From positions 73,749 to 137,748 of the forward strand of contig DATBLC010000161.1 of the NCBI GenBank assembly GCA_036555515.1: DNA of 64,000 nt, read 5' to 3'. Position numbers and translations under genes: made by a program. Shown here in pieces: positions 1-7,579 of the stretch. Every line of letters begins with the position of its first letter. The stretch's first letter is position 1. The stretch comes from DATACQ01 sp036555515 (GTDB lineage Bacteria; Desulfobacterota; Binatia; UBA9968). Under the pieces are notes generated by a model. That model was not told the origin of the DNA, made no database searches, and saw nothing but the letters and a program-made list of their open reading frames with translations.

Positions 1-276
1 ATCAAAGCGTTCGGCAAAGTCGACGTTGCCCTCACGCCGATCGGCGGCCGGCGCACTATGGACCCGCAGCTGGCCAGAGAAGTGCTGGCCCAGCTCAAAC
101 CCAAGATCGCCATCCCGATGCATTATCGCGACAGCGCCTACCTGGTGCGGCAATTTACCGCGGGATGGAAAACGCAATTCTTAAATCGCGACACGCTCGC
201 GGTAAGCAAGCACGGCCTGCCGGCATCGCTGGAGATCCGCGTAATGCAGCACCACGGCATCGGCGTCATGGAATAA
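1..276 (+). CDS. MBL-fold metal-dependent hydrolase, C-terminal part
   Basis: The reading frame is open from the first base, so the gene begins outside the window and only about 91 C-terminal residues are seen. The segment LKPKIAIPMHY is typical of the late metal-ligand histidine strand in metallo-beta-lactamase-fold hydrolases of the UlaG/UPF0173 type, where a proline-methionine-histidine triplet ends the fold. The HxHxDH motif that would prove catalysis lies upstream and is not visible. The substrate cannot be told. An in-frame ATG at 58 is internal and is not the true start. The family call is fairly good and the function open. Confidence 0.7.
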   Translation: MKAFGKVDVALTPIGGRRTMDPQLAREVLAQLKPKIAIPMHYRDSAYLVRQFTAGWKTQFLNRDTLAVSKHGLPASLEIRVMQHHGIGVME

Positions 277-291
277 CTTGTTGCTGCCGTT

Positions 292-753
292 ATGAATCGA
301 CGAAATAGTAACCATCTTGTCATGAAGCGAGAACGAAAACCCCTGCCGCCACGCCGCAAGCGCATGGATAGGCAGGCTCGGCTTGCGTCGGCCCGGAGCT
401 GGATCACGAAGTTTTCCGGCAAGAACGTCGTGCGCTCTTATGCGAAATGGTTTGGCGTTGACTTGCTTTGCGCCGTCAAAGAACTTTCCCTGTGCGGCGT
501 CGCTTTAGACCCGGCTTACGTTGCCCAGCTTAAGACAACTTTTGCTTCCCGCGGCAGCCGTCGCTCCAAACAAGCAGACGCGGACCTGCGGGCAGTTGGT
601 TACGGTGCGGATTGGGATGAGAACTTCGCCTACATTGCGGGCCGAACGGAGGCAGGCTTTCCGTACGGTACTACTTGGGAAGAACTTGAGGCCGAAGCGA
701 CCGGGCAAGAGCGGCCAACCTCACCGACCGCTGACGACGATGACGCGTTCTGA
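292..753 (+). CDS. Small conserved hypothetical protein
   Basis: A 153-residue basic-then-acidic protein. It has a very basic N-terminus (KRERKPLPPRRKR), a central helical part with YAKWFGVDLLCAVKEL, a C-terminal stretch FAYIAGRTEAGFPYGTTWEE, and an acidic tail DDDD. It looks like a conserved family of unknown function in which the Y-x-K-W-F-G-V-D and IAG-T-x-G-x-PYG segments are the preserved parts. Translation may really begin at the second ATG (322), where the conserved basic segment starts. Neither start has a clear ribosome binding site. It lies 15 bases after the MBL hydrolase and converges on the helicase pair. No function is proposed. Confidence 0.6.
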   Translation: MNRRNSNHLVMKRERKPLPPRRKRMDRQARLASARSWITKFSGKNVVRSYAKWFGVDLLCAVKELSLCGVALDPAYVAQLKTTFASRGSRRSKQADADLRAVGYGADWDENFAYIAGRTEAGFPYGTTWEELEAEATGQERPTSPTADDDDAF

Positions 754-853
754 GGATCTTCCTAACGATGGACCTGGAGGCGAAAGCACTCCCTCTGGAC
801 TGGCGTCCCGTCCCTAAAGTTCCAGACGTCATTCCAATCAGAAATCTCCCCTG

Positions 854-874
854 CCCCTCTTTTTCAAAGAGGGG
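854..874. terminator. Hairpin between convergent genes
   Basis: A perfect 9-bp inverted repeat (CCCCTCTTT / AAAGAGGGG) around a 3-base loop lies between the end of the small conserved gene (753) and the convergent cysteine-rich protein gene (937). The stem contains the T/A runs itself, so it could act in both directions. It resembles the C-rich/G-rich intergenic hairpins common in environmental proteobacterial genomes. No long T-tract follows, so a terminator role is inferred. Confidence 0.5.
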
Positions 875-936
875 TTAAAACCCGCAGATAAATTACTCAA
901 AGGGGCCCAAAGGGGAAATTCGAGGGCAACACGCGT

Positions 937-2028
937 CTAAAATAGGCATTTTGGGCAACCCTTCGGATGACACGCGGCGCAGTAGGTTTTGTCGCACCGC
1001 GGGCAGGGAGCGAAACATTCTCGGCAGAGAATATGGAGTCGATCGTCGCAGACGTAATAACCCTTTCTCGGGTAATAGCAGGCTTCGCAGGGAAGCGGAT
1101 CGAGGGATTTCAATACCGGGTTGTAGGTCAGCGGAAATTGCCTCGCTTCCTTTCGTCGCTTCACTGAAAGCCAGAAAATCGGGCTGGAGGTTTCAATGCG
1201 AATGAAGGAAATCGGTTCAAGCTGGAGATCGATGCTGAATTTTCCGATCAGATCTTGGACCTTACCCTTCAGCTCCCGCTCAATGGCTTCAATCTTACTT
1301 TCCGCGCGTTCATTCTCGCCGTGCGCGGACAATTTTTTTGCGAGCACTTGGCGGTGCTCGTTAATGAGAGTCTGGTAATAATCATGGACGCGTCGGATAT
1401 CTCGGTTCATCCTTCGCTCCACGCTCATTAGAAATTCGGACAATGCCTCGTTGACGATCTTCAGTTGAGCCTGCCAGAAGGCCTTCAGGACTCTTTCGCT
1501 GCTTTCTCGCTCCGGTTGCCCGGCCGGCTCCTCAGCTTGGTTAGCGACAAGATCAAGTAACCTTAACGTCGCTTTTTGCACCGAGAAATTTAGTTCATTG
1601 ATCACACAGCCAACGATGCCTTCCTGGCGGTCATCGGAGCGGGCCGAATATTTAGAGTAGCCCAAGAGATAGGAGATAGGTTTCTCTTCTTTACGCTCCA
1701 CGTGAAATACGGCGTTGTGGAAAACAAACTTATCAGCGAGCCGGTCTTCCAACTTTTCCAGCTTCACGGATGACGGCCCAAGAGCGACAGCAGCAAATTT
1801 TCCCCGATCTCCCATGAGGCCAGCCATTTTTTTCAGGATGTCAGAATCATAGGAAACCGAAAACCCGTCGCGGCGTTCGCCGAGAAACGAAAGATTCGCG
1901 TGCTCCGGGATTTCCAAAACCCTGGCCACCTCGGCCGGCAAAAGCACCTCCAGAGCTTCGCCCATTGGCTCCACCACAGCGCCGTACTCAGCGAGCAGAT
2001 GCGCGGTAAATTCGGAAAGCGCCGCCAT
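937..2028 (-). CDS. Cysteine-rich (zinc-binding) partner protein of the RapA-like helicase
   Basis: A 363-residue protein I do not recognise as a named family. The last ~50 residues hold many CxxC-type pairs (CEAC, CDDR..CREC, CPRC, CAAC, CPKC), which look like treble-clef or RING-like zinc binding. The middle (about 170-270) is rich in charged helices (RESSERVLKAFWQAQLKIVNEAL, then long K/E/R stretches), probably a coiled coil. The ATG overlaps the helicase stop as TAATG, so translation of the two is almost certainly coupled and the products probably work together. The N-terminal ~150 residues show no motif I can name. The zinc cluster suggests nucleic-acid or protein contacts. A defence, repair or transcription-recycling role is equally possible. 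Confidence 0.75.
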   Translation of the reverse strand: MAALSEFTAHLLAEYGAVVEPMGEALEVLLPAEVARVLEIPEHANLSFLGERRDGFSVSYDSDILKKMAGLMGDRGKFAAVALGPSSVKLEKLEDRLADKFVFHNAVFHVERKEEKPISYLLGYSKYSARSDDRQEGIVGCVINELNFSVQKATLRLLDLVANQAEEPAGQPERESSERVLKAFWQAQLKIVNEALSEFLMSVERRMNRDIRRVHDYYQTLINEHRQVLAKKLSAHGENERAESKIEAIERELKGKVQDLIGKFSIDLQLEPISFIRIETSSPIFWLSVKRRKEARQFPLTYNPVLKSLDPLPCEACYYPRKGYYVCDDRLHILCRECFAPCPRCDKTYCAACHPKGCPKCLF

Positions 2029-4373
2029 TAAACCTCGTAATCCTCCCCGAAAATTTCCCGGTCTAATTCTTTGGACTCCAGGTAATTGGCCTTGGCCTGT
2101 ACCAGATCTTGTCCGAATACTTCAAAGCGAGAGCAAGCCTCCTCGTGATTGCGACTGCGCATCCATATCTCCATGACGACATCCTCAAATTCTCTTTCCT
2201 CTCCCAAATAACCAAGCAGTGGTTCGATTTCCCCGATAACCATTTCAAACATATTGATTTTGTTCTCCAGGATTTGAAGGATATGATCTTCCAACGTCTC
2301 GCGCACCGAAAGATTGAAGATAAAGACGTCTCGGTTCTGACCGATGCGGTGCAACCGGCCGATCCGCTGCTCGATCCGCATGGGATTCCAAGGAAGATCG
2401 AAATTGACCAAGGTGTTGCAGAACTGCAAGTTCCTACCCTCGCCGCCCGATTCCGTAGAAAGGAGTATCGGAAGATCTTCGCGGAACCGTCGAATCGCTT
2501 CTTCCTTTTCCCCGGCTGATAGATTACCGCTAAATAAGGCAAAGTGAAGGCCTTGGCGCTCCAGCAGCGAAGCGACTGAATCCAGGGTCTTCAAATACTG
2601 GGTAAACACGACCTTCTTTTCCTCCCGGTTTTTACCGAGAATCTCAAGCAAAGCTGTTTCCCGCGCGGTCTCTCTAACGCATTGCGCGAGATTGAGCAGG
2701 TTATCCACGCTCTCCCCATGCTCCGACCGCAAACGCATCAGTGTGGCCCGCAAAGCGGCGGGGCTGCTCCCTGCTTCTCTTAATAGGAGCTGCAAGAGGG
2801 GTCCGGGAAGAGAGTCCGAGCGCGCCCGCGCGAAATCGGTGATGCCGTTATAAAGTTCCCGTTCGGCCGCGCTCGGCTCCAATCTGACCGTCGTGGCGAA
2901 ACGCCTGGGCAACTTCAAGTCGATTGCGCTCCGGGTATTGCGAATCATGACATCCCGCAAGAGCTCGCGAAGTCGTTCTTTGTTCGCCGGCTTTCGGGAA
3001 TCGCCCCGTTGCATGTAGGCTTGCTTGAAAAGCCGCTCGGTCTTGAACTGTCCTGGCTTGAGAAGCGTGATCAAATTAAAAAGTTCGATCAGATGGTTCT
3101 GCACGGGCGTGGCGCTCAAGAGGAATATAAAGCGCTTTTTAATTTCATTGACAAGTTTCCAGTTAAGGGTGTTGCGGTTCTTCAGATGATGCGCCTCATC
3201 GACCACCACTAGATCGTAAAAATTGCCGGCCACGCGCGCGAAATTCTTGATGCTTTTTGCCGTGTGGATTGAGGCGATGATAAATGGACCGCGCCAGAAA
3301 CGGTCCGGATCAGCGCTGAAGAGCGGGTCGTCGGTGGTGGCGAACAGAATGTCAAATTTCTGCACCATCTCCTCTTGCCATTGGGACACAAGGGGCGCGG
3401 GAGTCAAGATGAGAATATTCTTGACCATTCCGCGCAAGAGGTATTCTTTCATTAACATTCCCGCTTCGATAGTCTTCCCGAGTCCCACTTCGTCACATAA
3501 AAGTACCCGCCCATGGAAATACTTCAGCACCTTTTTTGCGGTCTCGAGCTGGTACCAGTAGCGCTCGACTCCCTCGATCGCATTCAGGCAGAGAAGATCG
3601 TCGAAGCCTCTCTGAACCTCGACGTGAGCGTACTCGACGCGCAATTGACATTCCTTCAATGTCCCTCGGGTTTGCAGCATGGCGTTCATGACTTCAAAAT
3701 CCGGAGGCGCAAAGCGCAGTGGCGCTCTATAGGACGCCAACGCCGGGATGACCGGCGGCGCCGTCACGGCGTGCGCCTCGCTCTTCAGCGGCCGAGGCTG
3801 CTTTCGTTCCGCAGTCACGGCGGGCAATTTCGCCGCGGCCGCAGGCACGGGGATGTCTCTTTGCTTACCAGGAGGTTGGACGTTGCTTTGAGTTGCAATA
3901 CGCTCCACCCACCGATTGTGTTCCTGCAGGCGGATAATATTCCGGGCGCGATCAAGCGCTTCCTTTACTTCTCGCCGAGTGTCCGCCAGAAAGCGTTGAC
4001 GTTTTTGAAGCTTGGTGGCGAGAGCAAGATTTTCCTTGGCTTTTGTCAGGTTCCCGCTTACCGCGTCAATCTCGCTTAATAAGGCAAAGTCCCGCCAGTA
4101 GGAGGCCAGCTTGATCCGATGCACCAACCAGGGTCGGGCAAGGTTCGGCGCTCGCATGTGACCAAGGGCCAAATCGACGACTTCGTCCAAGAGCCCCATA
4201 TCGTCCGGAAATCGTTTGAGGAGACTCTCGATGCAACGGTAGGCTTTGTCGTTTTCGTTGCGCTTGCGAAATCTTTGGTAGGCTCTGTAGGTCTCGTCGG
4301 GGTCCTTTTCAAAGGGGTTCACGAATATTATTTTTATCTTGCGCTTCGCCGATTTGTCAATTTGTTTTGACAT
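2028..4373 (-). CDS. RapA/HepA-like SNF2-family ATPase (DEAD/DEAH helicase superfamily 2)
   Basis: A 781-residue SF2 ATPase. Residues 1-160 are helical and charged with a repeat-like look. A proline/alanine-rich linker follows to about 215. Lobe 1 runs from about 265 with Walker A in DEVGLGKTIEAG (GKT near 299-301), DEAH near 392-395 and the SAT motif in LLSATPVQN. Lobe 2 carries FTQYLKTLDSV, STESGGEGRNLQ and the arginine-finger motif QRIGRLHRIGQNRD, which is typical of Swi2/Snf2 and RapA proteins. Such enzymes translocate on double-stranded DNA and remodel protein-DNA complexes. The RapA N-terminal Tudor-like domains are not evident. It is the first gene of a two-gene unit with the cysteine-rich protein. 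A DISARM DrmD role was considered, but no other DISARM gene is nearby. Confidence 0.88.
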   Translation of the reverse strand: MSKQIDKSAKRKIKIIFVNPFEKDPDETYRAYQRFRKRNENDKAYRCIESLLKRFPDDMGLLDEVVDLALGHMRAPNLARPWLVHRIKLASYWRDFALLSEIDAVSGNLTKAKENLALATKLQKRQRFLADTRREVKEALDRARNIIRLQEHNRWVERIATQSNVQPPGKQRDIPVPAAAAKLPAVTAERKQPRPLKSEAHAVTAPPVIPALASYRAPLRFAPPDFEVMNAMLQTRGTLKECQLRVEYAHVEVQRGFDDLLCLNAIEGVERYWYQLETAKKVLKYFHGRVLLCDEVGLGKTIEAGMLMKEYLLRGMVKNILILTPAPLVSQWQEEMVQKFDILFATTDDPLFSADPDRFWRGPFIIASIHTAKSIKNFARVAGNFYDLVVVDEAHHLKNRNTLNWKLVNEIKKRFIFLLSATPVQNHLIELFNLITLLKPGQFKTERLFKQAYMQRGDSRKPANKERLRELLRDVMIRNTRSAIDLKLPRRFATTVRLEPSAAERELYNGITDFARARSDSLPGPLLQLLLREAGSSPAALRATLMRLRSEHGESVDNLLNLAQCVRETARETALLEILGKNREEKKVVFTQYLKTLDSVASLLERQGLHFALFSGNLSAGEKEEAIRRFREDLPILLSTESGGEGRNLQFCNTLVNFDLPWNPMRIEQRIGRLHRIGQNRDVFIFNLSVRETLEDHILQILENKINMFEMVIGEIEPLLGYLGEEREFEDVVMEIWMRSRNHEEACSRFEVFGQDLVQAKANYLESKELDREIFGEDYEV

Positions 4374-4407
4374 TCGGGAAACTATTTTAACCAGGCCGCA
4401 TGACGTT

Positions 4408-5952
4408 CTACCCTTTCAGTTTTACGGATTTGCCTATTGCAATCAAAAACATGACGCTCTTGTCCGCGGCGTGGGGCGAGAAAAATTCTATAACGTCGTC
4501 GTCGAAGAACGTGAGCCCGGAGGCGCCGAGGCGTTGCGCGTAGGCGGCAAGGTAGAGTTTTCCGCCCATGATGCTTGCTTCGAGCTGTGCGGCGCGATAA
4601 CCGCGGTTGCCGAAACGCTCGAATACACGATGAAGATCCGCGAGAAAGTAAACGTTGACGCTGCAATCCGCCGGAATCACCTGGCCTAAGCCGAGATATC
4701 CCGCCTCGCGGCGAAAGTCCCCCTCTTTAAGAAGCTCGAGAGCACGCGCGGCTCGCTGGTAAACGTACGCGCCCGGCGGAAGCCCATCGACCGCGTTGAC
4801 GATCAAGTACGGATCATTGAGGGACTCATCTGCGTGCAAGCAATCGAACGGTATGCCGCGCGTTGCCCGGTCAAGCATCGTGGAGAGCTGCGCGAACGTG
4901 ATCGCCTCGCGCGCAAATTCGCGCGTCGACCCACGCCGGATAATGACGTCCTCGATCTTATCCCGAGGCATCTCGTCATCTTTGAATGGCTGCAACATGA
5001 ACAGTTGCCCTCCCTTTTCGACTTCATCCCTCGGCCTTTCGCCTATCCCCCCATCGCGCCAGGATGCAACTTCCGCTGCGCTCGCCAAAGACGACGCGTC
5101 ATGCATAGACCGCATCGCCGGATACTCAACTTCCCTCGTCGATAGCGGCTCGGTCTCGAGTGCGAGCGGCTCGATGGCGGCGGATGGCCTCGGGCGATGC
5201 GTCGCCAAATCGCTAAGCGCGACCAGAGACAGCGCCGCCTCGCGTTGGCTATCAAGGTTCAAGAGCTCGCTTACCGCGCCGTCGACGAAGCCGAGAACGA
5301 GCTTCGCCGGAATCTTGCGAGCAGACGCCGCGGCCAATAGGTTGGCAAGAATAGTGCCGTTATCCCAATAGCAGTGCCTATAGGCGCGCGACTGGTATTT
5401 CCACGCATTGCGCCAGAACGTGGAGGCGCTGACGATCACACATGGTGCATTCACGATGGAGGGTTCTTCGCCGCTGGCATTCACCAGGACTGAACGATAA
5501 TCTCCCGCGCGCAACTTTCGCAGCGAGAAATCTTGCGGGCTGAATTGATAAACTCCCGCCTCAAGATCCTCAAGATCTCCACAGACAACATACAGATCGA
5601 TGTGATAGAGCGCGCCAGTGCAAGCGGCGGCGCGAAAAAGCATCTCTCCGCCCGGATAACTCCTGCGCTTGGTAACTCCCGCAGAAAGAAAAAGAATTTC
5701 CACCAGAGTTTGGCGCGTCGGGCTGACGACACCCTCGGCATCGGCGGCGGTCATTGCAATCGCATCAAGCGCGGCCATCCCCGATGATGTCAAATGCTGA
5801 TTTAAAGAAATCGGCTCGAGATCGCGATAAATTTTAAACGGGACCGGCTGGATCTCCCAATCTAGATAGTGCGGGTTGGTCCGGATGCTCTGATAGGAAT
5901 GCTTGGTGCCATCATGATAAGCCCACGCGGCTGTGATCTCACGGTTCTTCAT
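4408..5952 (-). CDS. SagB/ThcOx-type dehydrogenase, tandem nitroreductase-fold
   Basis: A 514-residue protein with two nitroreductase-like halves (about 60-235 and 320-510). The second half has the clearer FMN-site look: RRGSTREFAREAITFAQLS, the strand PYLIVNAVDGLPPGAYVY, and LEASIMGGKLYLAAYAQRLGASGLTFF. SagB-type enzymes are FMN-dependent dehydrogenases that oxidise azolines to azoles in thiazole/oxazole-modified peptides, but many genomic homologues are orphans of unknown substrate. No YcaO cyclodehydratase or precursor peptide is seen nearby, so azole formation is unsupported. A strong Shine-Dalgarno (GGGAGGGTGAT before ATG) supports the start. It follows the helicase gene's upstream side on the same strand after 34 bases of spacing, so co-transcription is possible. 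Confidence 0.8.
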   Translation of the reverse strand: MKNREITAAWAYHDGTKHSYQSIRTNPHYLDWEIQPVPFKIYRDLEPISLNQHLTSSGMAALDAIAMTAADAEGVVSPTRQTLVEILFLSAGVTKRRSYPGGEMLFRAAACTGALYHIDLYVVCGDLEDLEAGVYQFSPQDFSLRKLRAGDYRSVLVNASGEEPSIVNAPCVIVSASTFWRNAWKYQSRAYRHCYWDNGTILANLLAAASARKIPAKLVLGFVDGAVSELLNLDSQREAALSLVALSDLATHRPRPSAAIEPLALETEPLSTREVEYPAMRSMHDASSLASAAEVASWRDGGIGERPRDEVEKGGQLFMLQPFKDDEMPRDKIEDVIIRRGSTREFAREAITFAQLSTMLDRATRGIPFDCLHADESLNDPYLIVNAVDGLPPGAYVYQRAARALELLKEGDFRREAGYLGLGQVIPADCSVNVYFLADLHRVFERFGNRGYRAAQLEASIMGGKLYLAAYAQRLGASGLTFFDDDVIEFFSPHAADKSVMFLIAIGKSVKLKG

Positions 5953-6374
5953 ATCACCCTCCCGCTTCTTGAATCAGCTCATATCACTCCAAGGCTGCGA
6001 CCACTAGCAGCTGGCCAAAAATGGCCCTTTTTTCGTCGAAAGCCTCAGAGTCTGTCCTCGGTTTATCGAAGGAACGAATGGGAACGTTGAATTCGTTGAG
6101 GTTTTCCGTTTACGCTGAAATCGTCGAAGCGTTCGGTGTTTTCAGCAGCCGGCGCGGCGTGCACTCGCCCTAGGCGAGACTCGCTGCTTCCAATATCGTT
6201 GCCGACCGGTTATAATTTTTTGGATTTGCGCGTGAATAATCTCCTATTTGAAGCGCTAGGCATCTAAAGTCGGATGCGTCGATTACCCGGAGTCACGGCT
6301 GGTATTCACTCATGCGAAATATGCCGGCGTGTTCCCCCAAGCGTAAAATTTATCCCGTGAAGAATTAAAGGAGA
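5953..6374. other. Divergent intergenic region
   Basis: About 420 bases between the leftward SagB gene and the rightward NMT1 binding-protein gene. It must hold both promoters, but no convincing -35/-10 pair stands out. A 6-bp hairpin (CTCGCC/GGCGAG, 6164-6178) and a good ribosome binding site (AAAGGAG) just before the ATG at 6375 are the only clear elements. No gene is seen in it. Confidence 0.6.
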
Positions 6375-7373
6375 ATGATGAACCGATTTACTGTTTCTCT
6401 CGTCAACGGCCTGCTGGCGCTTTCGCTATTGCTTGCCTACCCATGTTGGGCTAACGGCGAAAAGCCGCTGATGGTCGGCGTCGCCGGCCCGGCCATCAAT
6501 ATGGTCTATTCTTTCGTCACTCGGGATGCCGGGCTCTGGCAAAAGTATGGCCTTGATTCGCGTGTCATCGTCTTTGAATCCGGCTCCATTTTGGCTCAAG
6601 CCGCACTTTCCGGCGAGGTCAAGTTTTCGATCTCTTCGGGACCGGCGACCATCGCGTCGCGCACCCAGGGCGCGGACACGATAATGGTCGCGGCCGCGGT
6701 CAACACTCTGCCTTACAGCGTCGTTGCCGCAAAACAAATTACCAGGTGGGACCAGCTGAAGGGCAAAAAAGTCGCGATCAGCAGATTTGGCTCGGGAACG
6801 GACACCGCCATACGCATGGTGCTCAAGAAATTTGGCTTGGACCCCACCAAAGATGTAACCATTTTGCAGGTCGGTACGCAGCCCGCGCGGGTTCAGGCAT
6901 TGGCCGCCGGTGCCATCGATGCGACCCTTATTTCCCCACCCTTGGATCTCGCCGCGAAAAAGCAAGGCTATAATATTCTGGTAAACATCGCCGATCTCGG
7001 CATTCCTTATCCGCAAACAGTGGTCGAGACCACCGACCGTTTCATCAAGCAAAATCCCCAAACCGTCAAGTACTTTGTGAAAGGGTTCCTCGAAGGACTA
7101 CGCTACGCCGCTACCCATGCGGACCACACGAAGAAAGTTATTACCAAGTATTTGATGACCGCCGACCCTGAAGTGGTCGAAGCGACCTATCAGAGCTATC
7201 TGCAGGTCACGGATTACAGCGGCTACCCGAATCTGGAAGGTATTCGCAACGCTATCGCCGAAGTGGCACAACGCCTACCGGCGGCCAAGAACAAAAGACC
7301 CGAAGAGTTCGTCAACACGCGCTTTTTAAAGGATCTCGAAAAGGAAGGCTTCTTAAAACAGTCGGGGTTATAA
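6375..7373 (+). CDS. NMT1/THI5-like ABC-type solute-binding protein
   Basis: A 332-residue secreted binding protein. A signal peptide covers about residues 1-26 (hydrophobic NGLLALSLLLAYPCWANG). The mature part has the SsuA/NMT1 fold layout: an early GLWQKYGLD segment, then GQ-like loop FESGSILAQAALSGEVKFSISSG read in the family as the first ligand-loop region, WDQLKGKKVAISRFGSGTD, and the hinge-return PQTVVETTDRF. Family members bind small organic ligands (sulfonates, pyrimidine precursors, aromatic acids) for ABC import. No permease or ATPase is adjacent, so this is an orphan receptor, as is frequent in these lineages. An AAAGGAG Shine-Dalgarno precedes ATGATG, and either ATG could be used. 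Confidence 0.85.
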   Translation: MMNRFTVSLVNGLLALSLLLAYPCWANGEKPLMVGVAGPAINMVYSFVTRDAGLWQKYGLDSRVIVFESGSILAQAALSGEVKFSISSGPATIASRTQGADTIMVAAAVNTLPYSVVAAKQITRWDQLKGKKVAISRFGSGTDTAIRMVLKKFGLDPTKDVTILQVGTQPARVQALAAGAIDATLISPPLDLAAKKQGYNILVNIADLGIPYPQTVVETTDRFIKQNPQTVKYFVKGFLEGLRYAATHADHTKKVITKYLMTADPEVVEATYQSYLQVTDYSGYPNLEGIRNAIAEVAQRLPAAKNKRPEEFVNTRFLKDLEKEGFLKQSGL

Positions 7374-7579
7374 GGTAGCTCAGAGGCTGTCGATTACCCT
7401 ACCGCAAACGCCGCGAGCTTGTCGGAAGCGTGATGAGCTCGCACTGGCGCGTACGAAATCGAGAAACCTTTCGCTTTGCCCGCCAACATCCGCAACCTGG
7501 TTATCAATCCCAATGAGGCCGTCGTATCGCAGTAGCGAGGACGAGCCGGCCGGTGATTCCTCGCCTGCGGCCTTAAACT

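Noticed and set aside
937..4373. DISARM (DrmD-like) defence system
   Set aside because: Only a SNF2-type ATPase is present; no DrmA, DrmB, DrmC or methyltransferase gene is near, and the partner does not look like any of them.
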